DNA of 64,000 bases from the NCBI RefSeq assembly GCF_029910215.1, contig NZ_CP110396.1:1364001-1428000 (forward strand). Reading direction: 5' to 3'. A program made the translations under genes and the position numbers. The notes below the pieces were generated by a model. The model saw only the letters and a list, made by a program, of their open reading frames with translations. It did no database searches and was not told where the DNA came from. Shown piece by piece: positions 8,711-15,996 of this stretch (the stretch's first letter is position 1; every line of letters starts with the position of its first letter). This stretch comes from Paraburkholderia sp. D15 (GTDB lineage: Bacteria; Pseudomonadota; Gammaproteobacteria; Burkholderiales; Burkholderiaceae).

Positions 8711-9172
8711 ATGACAAAAATAACAAAATTGAATTTGGCGAAGACCGGGGCACAGAAGGGTTTCACACTGATCGAACTTATGATCACTGTAGCAATCGTC
8801 GGTATCTTGGCCGCAGTAGCATTACCTGCTTACCAAGACTACACAATCCGCGCTCAAGCCTCTGAAGGTCTGCAATTAGCAGGCGGAATTCAGACTGCAT
8901 TCGCTGAAAATTATGCTCAGACTGGCACCCCAGCCCCTGACTTAACAACCCTAAATCTTACTAGCCCAACTGGCAAGTATGTTTCCGGTATCGACCAGGC
9001 CGCAGGCTTAATCACTATCACCTACGGCAACGCAGCTAACAAAAATCTTGCTGGCACAACTGCTTTGCTTAAGGCTAACCCTGATGCCAACGGCAATATC
9101 CAATGGGCGTGCGGCCCAGGCACGGCAGCTAAGAAGTATCTGCCTTCTTCCTGCCAAGACACAGTGTCCTAA
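8711..9172 (+). CDS. Type IV pilin (PilA-like) 4, probable major subunit
   Basis: The protein is 153 aa. The leader ends LAKTGAQKG, then [32 protein letters not shown], the classic PilA start with Glu+5. The C-terminal Cys pair is WACGPG...LPSSCQ. It has its own strong promoter and terminator, unlike the three pilin genes upstream, which suggests higher expression and a major-pilin role. No PilB, PilC, PilD or PilQ gene lies in the window, so assembly would need host machinery or genes further left. Confidence 0.93.
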   Translation: MTKITKLNLAKTGAQKGFTLIELMITVAIVGILAAVALPAYQDYTIRAQASEGLQLAGGIQTAFAENYAQTGTPAPDLTTLNLTSPTGKYVSGIDQAAGLITITYGNAANKNLAGTTALLKANPDANGNIQWACGPGTAAKKYLPSSCQDTVS

Positions 9173-9191
9173 TCTGACAATACTCAGATAT

Positions 9192-9217
9192 AAAAAGCCC
9201 TCGAAAGAGGGTTTTCT
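9192..9217 (+). terminator. Rho-independent terminator
   Basis: AAAAAGCCCTC-GAAA-GAGGGTTTTCTT after pilin 4. The A-run on the other side would also let it stop leftward transcription. Confidence 0.85.
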
Positions 9218-9393
9218 TCATTCCTACAGCTTCCCCCTCGCGGGAGGTTTCTGCTAGCCGCAAGCAACACCATGCCCCACACGCCTCTTCTACGAAGTCG
9301 TTGCCGTCAGGCCTGCATGCTCCCGTCGCTTGTCTCTGTCCATTCCTGCCCCCACCGGCAAGGTGCATTCTCCCAAAGGGGAAATCACAGACG
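9218..9393. other. GC-rich non-coding gap in the element
   Basis: About 175 bp with visibly higher GC than the rest of the element and no credible gene. It contains small inverted repeats (CCCTCGCGGGAGG, CACCGGCAAGGTG). It could hold a small RNA, an origin of transfer or imported DNA. I see no decisive signature. Confidence 0.3.
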
Positions 9394-9421
9394 TTGACAA
9401 TCCCTGCTTTTGCGCTATGAG
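9394..9421 (+). promoter_or_regulatory. Sigma-70 promoter
   Basis: TTGACA, 16-bp spacer, TATGAG, ahead of the 364-aa gene. Ribosome binding site AAAGGAAAG. Confidence 0.65.
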
Positions 9422-9452
9422 TTCACCATAATCTGATCTAAAGGAAAGCATT

Positions 9453-10547
9453 ATGGATAACTATCAAACACTCTCACCCTGTGTGAACGATTCAGGATTC
9501 ACAATCTCCAACCTCAAAAAAGAATACCGTGTCACCGTCACTCATGACCACGACGTTTGCGGAATCTTTGACTATGCTGCGAAGAATGGCAAAGGAAAGG
9601 AAGTCACGAGCGAGGCTGAAAAGAGCTTGCCATACGATAAGCGCACACGAACCTTCGTCTACGACCAGCAACAGCTAGTGGACAATCCTGAGCAAGCCAG
9701 ATGGCTCAATGAAACCGTATCGAAGCAAAAAGCCGTTTTTGTTACCAAAGACAAGGAACTGAGAGCAGCCAAAATGGAAGCCGTAGAAAAATACGGTCCC
9801 GAGCTAACTGACCAAAAATTAGGAGCTGACTTCAGAGTAGGCGTTCCTCCAGCTTTCGGCACCAACAAGACACCATTTGTCCGTGGCGAAGTGTTCAAGG
9901 TCGGTGAGTATTTTGTGGGTCTCAAGACTGGCACCAAGGACAACGTTCAGTTTTTCCAGCTTGTTCCCGTGAGCAACCTTCTTAATGGCGCCGAGGAATT
10001 CAAGAACCGCTGGAAGACGATAAATTCACGCTTCAAGGTCGGTCAGAATGTTGAGGTTCGCTTTGACGACAAGAAGAAGCTCCAGGAAGTGAAGTCCTAC
10101 ACCCCCAAGGTCAAAACTGACACGCCAGCGAATCCAGCCGATGCAACCTTAGACACTTGGACTCGAAGAGCCGAGGACGCACTGAAAGCTTATGACGAAC
10201 ATAAAAAGGGTAACCCTGAAGTCACTGCCCTCGAAGTCTCAGTGAAAGCGAGTCAGGCGGCTTCCAGTTACGCTCATCAACTTCACCAGTCAGGCAAACT
10301 TCCCCCTGACGGCGGCACCATTGAAATCCCCAAGGAATTTCAGGGCAAGCCTGAGCTTGAAGAAGGGTTCAAGATTGGCTTTAATGACATGTATCACAAT
10401 ATCTACACTGCCAACGAAAAGCCCCTGACCTACAAGACTGATGAGGCTAAGCAGGACGCAGCAATCGATAAGATAGCGAAGCCGGCCACCGCCAAGAAAC
10501 GGCCACCAGCGAAGAAAAAGGACAACAAACCTTCAGTGTCTATCTAA
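9453..10547 (+). CDS. Hydrophilic mobile-element protein, weakly KfrB-like
   Basis: The protein is 364 aa with no signal or membrane segment. Residues about 130-215 (FVRGEVFKVGEYFVGLKTG... then RFKVGQNVEVRFD) form a beta-rich region. It resembles the small KfrB- or LPD-type domains carried by plasmid proteins. The C-terminus is very basic (AKKRPPAKKKDNKPS), suggesting nucleic-acid binding or a type IV secretion-type tail. Monocistronic, with its own promoter and terminator. The family call is tentative. Confidence 0.55.
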   Translation: MDNYQTLSPCVNDSGFTISNLKKEYRVTVTHDHDVCGIFDYAAKNGKGKEVTSEAEKSLPYDKRTRTFVYDQQQLVDNPEQARWLNETVSKQKAVFVTKDKELRAAKMEAVEKYGPELTDQKLGADFRVGVPPAFGTNKTPFVRGEVFKVGEYFVGLKTGTKDNVQFFQLVPVSNLLNGAEEFKNRWKTINSRFKVGQNVEVRFDDKKKLQEVKSYTPKVKTDTPANPADATLDTWTRRAEDALKAYDEHKKGNPEVTALEVSVKASQAASSYAHQLHQSGKLPPDGGTIEIPKEFQGKPELEEGFKIGFNDMYHNIYTANEKPLTYKTDEAKQDAAIDKIAKPATAKKRPPAKKKDNKPSVSI

Positions 10548-10550
10548 CAA

Positions 10551-10576
10551 AAAGCCCCTCAATTGAGGGGTTTTAA
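10551..10576. terminator. Bidirectional terminator
   Basis: AAAGCCCCTCAATTGAGGGGTTTT, a near-perfect palindrome between the convergent 364-aa gene and ardC. It can end both transcripts. Confidence 0.85.
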
Positions 10577-10577
10577 C

Positions 10578-11663
10578 TTACATGGCAATCCGGCTCATGC
10601 TCTGAACCATTTGCAAGTCCTGGCTTCGTTCACGCACTTTTGCCACCTGTCTATGCTGGATCTTGACTTCTGGAGCCACCGTAATTTTTGATACTGATTG
10701 GTCGAGGGAAAGCTCACGCTCTTTCGATTGTGCAACCTCCAGCTTGTATCCTTCGACGGCATTGATAACCAGATCCGCAGCCTTGCTGGCCTCCACAGCA
10801 GACGTGTAAAGATATTTCTTTTCTTCCTTGGCTCCCTTAAGCCAACTCTGGATATAGGCAGCATGGTTTTCATGACCCCGCTCGTCATAACTAAGATTCG
10901 CATAGGCCGAAAGGTAGTAGCTGGTCATTTCGGCCACTAGCTCTTCACGTGCATAGGACAAAGAGCCGAATTTTCCGCTCATATCGCGGTTCTGACGCGT
11001 AGGGTGTCCTGTTGCATGCGCAATCTCATGGGTGACCGTCTGGTAACGGTGCAAGTCATTTTTGAAGAGCTTGGCTGTCGGCACATGGATCGTGTCCGAC
11101 GAAGGCACGTAATACGCTCCCCCCGTTTCATGCTCAACAATCTTGATACCGAGCTTTTCCTGAGCCACCTGGATGATAAGCTCACCGTCTTCATTTCGAA
11201 CGACCTCCCGGTCAGGCACGACATACGGCTCAAGCCCTTCAATTTGAGAACCGTTGAACACGGTCCCGGCATAGGCAAGAACAGTAATCATTGCGGGTTG
11301 CTTTTGCCCGTTCTCATCGATAACAAATCGCTCATCTTCGCCTTCCCGAGGCTTGAGCTTGACTTGCACACCCTTATAGACCGGTATTCCAGTCTCACCC
11401 TTTCGCACATGAATGTTTTCGCCGCGCTCCTTGGCTAGCTCCATGGCATTGTTGTAAGTCATGAACCGTGGATCTTGGAAACCAGCACTCATGAGGTTAA
11501 AGAAATTTACCCCCCGATAGCGAGTGCCTGTCACCGGATTATTCGGTAGCTCATTGCAGGCAAACCAAGGCGTCTCATATTTGTGAGAACGCTCAAGGCT
11601 TTCAATCATGTTCTTGGTCCAAGCCTCATAGACATCTATTTTTCCTTTTTTCTCAATCGCCAT
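10578..11663 (-). CDS. ardC: ArdC-type antirestriction protein
   Basis: The protein is 361 aa. The N-terminal single-stranded-DNA-binding domain (about residues 10-135) holds the EAWTKNMIESLE...PWF...N..TGTRYRGVNFF pattern. A zincin-like metallopeptidase domain follows, with THEIAHATGH (HExxH at 212-216) and the downstream REELVAE helix. ArdC proteins bind incoming single-stranded plasmid DNA and protect it from host restriction. The last 60 residues are an unconserved basic tail. It is transcribed from a leftward promoter that overlaps a rightward one, and AAAAAAGGAGGAGAT precedes the start. Confidence 0.85.
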   Translation of the reverse strand: MAIEKKGKIDVYEAWTKNMIESLERSHKYETPWFACNELPNNPVTGTRYRGVNFFNLMSAGFQDPRFMTYNNAMELAKERGENIHVRKGETGIPVYKGVQVKLKPREGEDERFVIDENGQKQPAMITVLAYAGTVFNGSQIEGLEPYVVPDREVVRNEDGELIIQVAQEKLGIKIVEHETGGAYYVPSSDTIHVPTAKLFKNDLHRYQTVTHEIAHATGHPTRQNRDMSGKFGSLSYAREELVAEMTSYYLSAYANLSYDERGHENHAAYIQSWLKGAKEEKKYLYTSAVEASKAADLVINAVEGYKLEVAQSKERELSLDQSVSKITVAPEVKIQHRQVAKVRERSQDLQMVQSMSRIAM

Positions 11664-11692
11664 ATCTCCTCCTTTTTTGTAGTTATTCTTTT

Positions 11693-11733
11693 CCTATAAC
11701 AGATTTTGAATTAATTTCAATTTCTGTTACAAG
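11693..11733. promoter_or_regulatory. Face-to-face overlapping promoters
   Basis: Leftward: TTGAAA (complement of 11715-11720), 16 bp, TATAGG (complement of 11693-11698), for ardC. Rightward: TTGAAT at 11706-11711, 16 bp, TACAAG at 11728-11733, for the gene at 11760. Each -35 lies inside the other promoter's spacer, so only one can be occupied at a time. Confidence 0.65.
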
Positions 11734-11759
11734 TAAGTGAAGAGACCAAAGAGGAGAAC

Positions 11760-12278
11760 ATGGAAAAAGAACAACTAAGAAGGAAGATTGAAGAGATATT
11801 GGGCGAGACAGTTGATTGGACCAACCCCTATGCGGTTGCCTACGCTCTCCAGCTATTCAAAGAAAAGCTGTAAATTAAAAGAATAGAAGCACTGGTGTGG
11901 AACCACCCTGAGCCACAACAACAAAAATCATACGACGAGTTTTTTAGTTGTATCGACCCGAAGAATCTCAGCAACGACATGTTCTTTGTCCGCATGCTCC
12001 AATATTTCTACTACGACGAGCAGGGGGACTTCTTTTTCCCGCTGATTCAGAGCTACGCCTCCCCGTATCAGAAGAACAATATTCGCTACCTCTTCCGAAT
12101 CCAGCAAGCCATGCATGCCCTGCCCGTGCTTCCTGAGGACATGGATAAGCACCTGAAAGGCAGGACAGACGAGCAGAAAATGGGCTTTGTGAGCACCTAT
12201 CACCAGGCAACTGAGCAGCGAAGCTTGCTAATTGTCAATGCTTCACAGACCCATACACACACCCACAAATTTAAATAA
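11760..12278 (+). pseudogene. Small element gene interrupted by an in-frame stop
   Basis: A 37-aa frame starts at ATG 11760 (GAGGAGAAC upstream) and stops at TAA 11871-11873. The same frame then continues without a stop to 12278 (IKRIEALVWNHPEPQQQKSYDEFF...). The downstream part has only a GTG at 11895 and no ribosome binding site. The simplest reading is one 172-codon gene carrying a nonsense mutation. Two genes with re-initiation 21 bp after the stop are also possible. The product is hydrophilic and its function is unknown. Confidence 0.55.
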
Positions 12279-12290
12279 CAAGGAGACCTT

Positions 12291-13319
12291 ATGACGCAAG
12301 AAGAACTAAACCGATACTATGAGCTAGACAAGAGATTCGGACAGCGTGAGCTCGACGACAAACCCAATGAAATAGAAGACTGGTATGACATTCCAGCAGT
12401 AGTTGAAGCATTGAAGAACAACAATCACATGCAAGAATCGTTCGTACTCGTTCGCCCGGATGTTTACAAGAACCGCGATGTTGCACTTGGCCTACTGACG
12501 CAGGACGAAATGGATGATCACACTGGAGCGCAAATTATGGCAATCCATGGAGACGACCGGCTGTTCGTCTTGGAAGCCCTTCAGCAGACTGATCACAAAT
12601 GGCTCTATCCCGAGGTGGATGACTCTTTAAAGAACGACAAAGAGCTTGCCTATCACGCAATCTTGCAGTTCCCCCAAAACCTGAGGTATGTTGGGGACGA
12701 GTTGAGAGCCGATCTATGGTCTACACAAGGTTTCTATGTTGACAAGGAGAATCTAAACGGTTTGCATTATGACGATTGGAACAGGCTTCAAAGGGATGTC
12801 TCGAATGTTTTAGGTTCGGAACTTGGCTTGAGTGTCCATGAAGAGAAATTTGAATACGAGAATTTACATACTCTTTATAAGGCAGAGTGTATGCAGTGTT
12901 CCAAATTTCACTCAGATCTCCGTTGTTCAATTAGGGATGCGACCAGTTTTACCAAAAACAATCTCAAAGAATTCGCGCGCTCTTCACTGGCGACCAATGA
13001 GGAGATACTTGGCACTTTTCACAAATCCGTCACTGTAAATCATGAAAGGCAATTCGATAGGATTAAAAATGCTAGAGATAAAAACTTACTTCGTCCAAGT
13101 GATGAGCCTGTAGATGTTCCAACCTTCAAACCTCTCGAAATTAGCTTGGGTGACGTAATCAAGCACTACGGCATGACCGAAAAAACTATCAACCTTCACA
13201 AGCTTGAGCCTGACCTAAGGAAATCAGTCAATTCTTATTTCATGCACGAAAAGATGCAACGAGACCTGACTCAGAAATCGCAGCCAACAATGACACAATC
13301 AAGAAAAATGAAAATATGA
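12291..13319 (+). CDS. Hypothetical protein with DUF4116-like repeats and a shared C-terminal domain
   Basis: The protein is 342 aa, start fixed by AAGGAGACCTT. Residues about 70-135 carry repeats of the DUF4116 kind (DRLFVLEALQQ...DKELAYHAILQFPQNLRYVGDELRAD). The last 70 residues (PVDVPTFKPLEISLGDV...QRDLTQK...TQSRKMKI) are about half identical, without gaps, to the end of the next protein. No signal or membrane segment. Function unknown. The joint tail suggests a common partner or secretion tag. Confidence 0.7.
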   Translation: MTQEELNRYYELDKRFGQRELDDKPNEIEDWYDIPAVVEALKNNNHMQESFVLVRPDVYKNRDVALGLLTQDEMDDHTGAQIMAIHGDDRLFVLEALQQTDHKWLYPEVDDSLKNDKELAYHAILQFPQNLRYVGDELRADLWSTQGFYVDKENLNGLHYDDWNRLQRDVSNVLGSELGLSVHEEKFEYENLHTLYKAECMQCSKFHSDLRCSIRDATSFTKNNLKEFARSSLATNEEILGTFHKSVTVNHERQFDRIKNARDKNLLRPSDEPVDVPTFKPLEISLGDVIKHYGMTEKTINLHKLEPDLRKSVNSYFMHEKMQRDLTQKSQPTMTQSRKMKI

Positions 13320-13329
13320 GGAGAAGACC

Positions 13330-13800
13330 ATGCAAAATATCGTTATAGATGACTTAGATAATTATGAGACAACTGAAAGTCAGAACTATATCAAACGCTT
13401 GAGAGCGGGAATTATTCGATCCGAACATTTCACCAAGCATGATTTAGAACAATACCCTGAGTTACCTGTCGGCACCGATCATTCAGATATCCTCGATACA
13501 GTTCATTGGGCTATATTTATCCATGACCGAAATGCATTGGAAAGAATTAGGCAAGCCCAAGAACTAAACAAGCGCAAATATTATCCTCCTGTTGAGGTTC
13601 CAACCTTCGAACCGTTAGAGCTAAAACTATCGGATGTTGTAAGCCACTACAAAATGACCGAGACAAGCGTTAATCTGGAAAACGTTGATAAAGAGATCAG
13701 GAACGAGGTAACGAAGTGCCTTAGCTACTTCAAAATGCAGCGAGACCTGACTCAGAAGGCTGAGCGATCTATAACACAGGCCCGAAAATTCAAGATCTGA
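13330..13800 (+). CDS. Hypothetical protein sharing the C-terminal domain of its neighbour
   Basis: The protein is 156 aa, GAGGAGAAGACC before the ATG, 10 bp after the previous stop. Residues 1-86 are acidic and unrelated to the neighbour. Residues 87-156 are the shared domain ending in QRDLTQKAERSITQARKFKI. The arrangement, with different heads on a common tail, is what a set of proteins delivered or docked by one receptor would look like. Function unknown. Confidence 0.7.
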   Translation: MQNIVIDDLDNYETTESQNYIKRLRAGIIRSEHFTKHDLEQYPELPVGTDHSDILDTVHWAIFIHDRNALERIRQAQELNKRKYYPPVEVPTFEPLELKLSDVVSHYKMTETSVNLENVDKEIRNEVTKCLSYFKMQRDLTQKAERSITQARKFKI

Positions 13801-13822
13801 AGTTTGGCAGGGAAGAAAAGAT

Positions 13823-13848
13823 AAAGCCCCTACGATGAGGGGCTTTTT
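13823..13848. terminator. Bidirectional terminator
   Basis: AAAGCCCC-TACGATGA-GGGGCTTTTT between convergent genes. Its right side touches the stop codon of the leftward 105-aa gene. Confidence 0.85.
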
Positions 13849-14164
13849 ATCGAACTACCTTTGAGTAGTGCGAGGTTTTTGGCTTGCTACCTGTGAAGCT
13901 ACGACCTACGGCAGAGAGCAGGCCCAATCCACCCCTGCACACCATACCCATAAGAAGTGTCGTCGGCACCGAACCCATGGCTATCAGTCCGAGGCTGACA
14001 AGCAGGTGATTGCCTTCGTTGAGCAAGGCAAGACCGGGCACAACGGTGAGCACTGACAGCATACCCAGAACCAGAAACTTGCCTGTCGCACCACCAAGCT
14101 TGCTCATGCTCTCTGGATCTACGCGGACATTCGTCCGGGCGGGAACTACAACATGCTCAAACAT
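13847..14164 (-). CDS. Small inner-membrane protein, function unknown
   Basis: The protein is 105 aa. Two or three hydrophobic segments (GKFLVLGMLSVLTVVPGLALL, HLLVSLGLIAMGSVPTTLLMGMV) follow a polar N-terminus, with a basic C-terminal tail. AATAGGAGGAAAGT gives a good ribosome binding site. Size and topology recall VirB2/VirB3-like or holin-like proteins, but I cannot assign it. Confidence 0.6.
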   Translation of the reverse strand: MFEHVVVPARTNVRVDPESMSKLGGATGKFLVLGMLSVLTVVPGLALLNEGNHLLVSLGLIAMGSVPTTLLMGMVCRGGLGLLSAVGRSFTGSKPKTSHYSKVVR

Positions 14165-14233
14165 ACTTTCCTCCTATTTATTTACTTTGTCTAATCGTGG
14201 CGTACTGTTTTCCGCATGTCAAGGCCAATACTC

Positions 14234-14261
14234 TTGAATTTATTTTTCTGTCTGTTATATA
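14234..14261 (+). promoter_or_regulatory. Sigma-70 promoter
   Basis: TTGAAT, 16-bp spacer ending in TGT, TATATA. Transcription would start near 14267, which excludes the GTG at 14265 as a start codon for the next gene. Confidence 0.6.
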
Positions 14262-14288
14262 TAAGTGATAACAACGAGAGAAAACAAC

Positions 14289-14606
14289 ATGAAAATAAGA
14301 TTGCTTCACTTTGCCCTTGCTATTCCGCCATGGGGAACTTTTTTTACAATCTGGTTCGTGCATCAATATATAAAGGCGCGGATTAGCTACTCTTTCGCTT
14401 CAAGTGAGGGAGAAAAGGACAAGAAAGAGCAATTTCAGAATCGCGTTGCCTATCTGGAGCAATCCGCCCTGCTCCTATCTCTTGCTGTTGTCCTGTCTGT
14501 CCTGAACTGGCAGCTACTGGATCATGGGAGATTTATCAATTTCTCGACCCGTCTGCTTGCCGCGTTTATCTGGACTGTATGGAATCTGCTTACCCAACCA
14601 ACCTAA
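14289..14606 (+). CDS. Small membrane protein, function unknown
   Basis: The protein is 105 aa from the ATG at 14289, because the upstream in-frame GTG coincides with the predicted transcription start. There are three hydrophobic segments: one at the N-terminus (LLHFALAIPPWGTFFTIWFV) and two near the C-terminus, separated by a charged loop (SSEGEKDKKEQF). First gene of a three-gene operon. Not recognised. Confidence 0.6.
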   Translation: MKIRLLHFALAIPPWGTFFTIWFVHQYIKARISYSFASSEGEKDKKEQFQNRVAYLEQSALLLSLAVVLSVLNWQLLDHGRFINFSTRLLAAFIWTVWNLLTQPT

Positions 14607-14622
14607 AAACAAAAGGAGACAC

Positions 14623-14847
14623 ATGGAGAATTTCACAATCAAGATTAGAAGAGTCAGAGTCGTGCTCGAAGAGGCTCATATACCCGTGAGAGCGAGCGAC
14701 AGCCAGGAAGCCTTCCTGCATGCCCTACAACAGCCGCATGAGGACTGGAGGACTGTCACTGAGGATCTGGTAGCCATTGCGGACGCACGAGATATCATCC
14801 CTGAGAATTTCACGAGCCAGGAGGTGCGCAATGTCATTACGGACTAA
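14623..14847 (+). CDS. Small soluble protein, function unknown
   Basis: The protein is 74 aa, start set by AAAAGGAGACAC. It is acidic and mostly helical with no recognisable motif. The next gene begins 17 bp before its stop, so the two are probably translationally coupled. Confidence 0.6.
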   Translation: MENFTIKIRRVRVVLEEAHIPVRASDSQEAFLHALQQPHEDWRTVTEDLVAIADARDIIPENFTSQEVRNVITD

Positions 14848-15226
14848 GAGACCCACCGGCCAATATGCCCAATACAAATGCAAGGTTATGAAATTCACCA
14901 CCGCCCGTCATAGAGAACTCCTGCACAGCATAGCCACCGAGCTTCGCTGCTCCCACAGCATGGCACTTGCAGTCAGTTTTGACTATGTGGCGAACGTACC
15001 CACTCAGAGCCGGTCATTTGAGACCAAGGTCTTTAGCGACCTCGCCCCGGTTGACCGCGTGCATACATACTTTGACCAATCACAGCATGCTCAGATCACC
15101 GATCACCTGAAGAAGAACGGGCTTTCTTACACTGAATTCACGAAACGGGTGATCGAGCAAATGTATGAGCGATTACCAAAACTTAACTACAAACACCGAT
15201 CTCTTCAAAATTTCAAACGAACATGA
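14831..15226 (+). CDS. Small basic protein, possible DNA-binding accessory
   Basis: The protein is 131 aa from the ATG at 14831 (CAGGAGGTGCGCA upstream, inside the preceding gene). The N- and C-termini are basic. Residues 20-50 (VMKFTTARHRELLHSIATELRCSHSMALAVSFDYV) could form a strand plus two helices of ribbon-helix-helix type, as in relaxosome accessory proteins. This is a shape-based guess. A terminator follows. Confidence 0.55.
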   Translation: MSLRTKRPTGQYAQYKCKVMKFTTARHRELLHSIATELRCSHSMALAVSFDYVANVPTQSRSFETKVFSDLAPVDRVHTYFDQSQHAQITDHLKKNGLSYTEFTKRVIEQMYERLPKLNYKHRSLQNFKRT

Positions 15227-15237
15227 AATATGAAACT

Positions 15238-15263
15238 GGCTCCTTATCTAAGGAGCTTTTTTC
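15238..15263 (+). terminator. Rho-independent terminator
   Basis: GGCTCCTT-ATCT-AAGGAGCTTTTTTC after the three-gene operon. Confidence 0.88.
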
Positions 15264-15275
15264 TTTCTTAAACCG

Positions 15276-15303
15276 TTGACTTTGCGTGATATTGTGTTAC
15301 ACA
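15276..15303 (+). promoter_or_regulatory. Probable promoter
   Basis: TTGACT, 16-bp spacer ending in TGT, TACACA. It has the same spacing as the other element promoters but a weak -10. Confidence 0.45.
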
Positions 15304-15332
15304 TAATACATACAACTAAAAAAGGATGACAT

Positions 15333-15605
15333 ATGAGTAAAGAAGCAATCGAAATATTTTCTATAGCTATACCTGCGACTGAAGAACAACGCTTTCTCAC
15401 GAAACTTGCTGAAACTGCTGACGGTATGGCGAACCACCACAAAGAATTTGCTACAGAGCTAAGTCTCACAGTCGCTCAGAACCTGTTTAAATTTACAAAC
15501 GGAGAATTGTCATTTCATGATTTCGTTGAGGCTCAGTGGAATGTTTTGCTTCCGATTCAGGTTATCATGACTAATGCTAGTCAATCTGCGACAACTAAAC
15601 AATAA
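15333..15605 (+). CDS. Small phasin-like helical protein
   Basis: The protein is 90 aa, AAAAAGGATGACAT before the ATG. It is entirely helical in character (LTKLAETADGMANHHKEFATELSLTVAQNLFKF..., then a hydrophobic C-terminal helix). The pattern loosely recalls phasins or chaperone-type small proteins. No firm family. Confidence 0.55.
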   Translation: MSKEAIEIFSIAIPATEEQRFLTKLAETADGMANHHKEFATELSLTVAQNLFKFTNGELSFHDFVEAQWNVLLPIQVIMTNASQSATTKQ

Positions 15606-15639
15606 ACTTATAAAACACAATAACAAGGAGACCCTATAA

Positions 15640-15813
15640 ATGAAAGTAACACAGACAGAAATCGACAAACAACACTTCAACAACGAACTCGCACAGAAAA
15701 ATATAGCCATTCACGAAGATACGGCAGACGGAATTCTTCAAGGAGCAAAAATAGTTGGACCTCTTGCAATTGCTCTTGTAGTTTTTCTCGTATATATATT
15801 ATTCATGCATTGA
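15640..15813 (+). CDS. 57-aa single-pass membrane protein
   Basis: The ATG at 15640 follows ACAAGGAGACCCTATAA. A hydrophilic N-terminus (residues 1-35) is followed by one transmembrane helix (IVGPLAIALVVFLVYILFM) running to the C-terminus. It is 34 bp after the 90-aa gene and probably in the same operon. Function unknown. Confidence 0.6.
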   Translation: MKVTQTEIDKQHFNNELAQKNIAIHEDTADGILQGAKIVGPLAIALVVFLVYILFMH

Positions 15814-15827
15814 TTCCTTTTCCCCTG

Positions 15828-15861
15828 GATTGTCACACTATCTCCCTACATGGTGACAATC
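15828..15861. repeat. 9-bp perfect inverted repeat
   Basis: GATTGTCAC (15828-15836) and GTGACAATC (15853-15861) with a 16-nt loop. It lies between the 57-aa gene and its terminator. It could be an operator or an RNA stem-loop. Confidence 0.6.
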
Positions 15862-15864
15862 TCT

Positions 15865-15891
15865 AAAAGCCCCTCCCTCGGGGCTTTTTTC
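15865..15891 (+). terminator. Rho-independent terminator
   Basis: AAAAGCCCC-TCCCTC-GGGGCTTTTTTC. Confidence 0.88.
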
Positions 15892-15932
15892 TTTTCTCTT
15901 AAAATATATTTGGTGTCTTACCTTCTATGTAA

Positions 15933-15960
15933 TTGACAATCTCTTTTATTTTGCTATAAG
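15933..15960 (+). promoter_or_regulatory. Sigma-70 promoter of the adhesin gene
   Basis: TTGACA, 16-bp spacer, TATAAG. The leader contains AATAACAACAATAAAGGAGATTG. Confidence 0.8.
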
Positions 15961-15996
15961 AATATAGCAATAACAACAATAAAGGAGATTGCGTAT

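Noticed and set aside
9129..9368. 79-aa leftward frame over the GC-rich gap
   Set aside because: No ribosome binding site, crosses a terminator and the end of pilin 4, and has no protein-like pattern.
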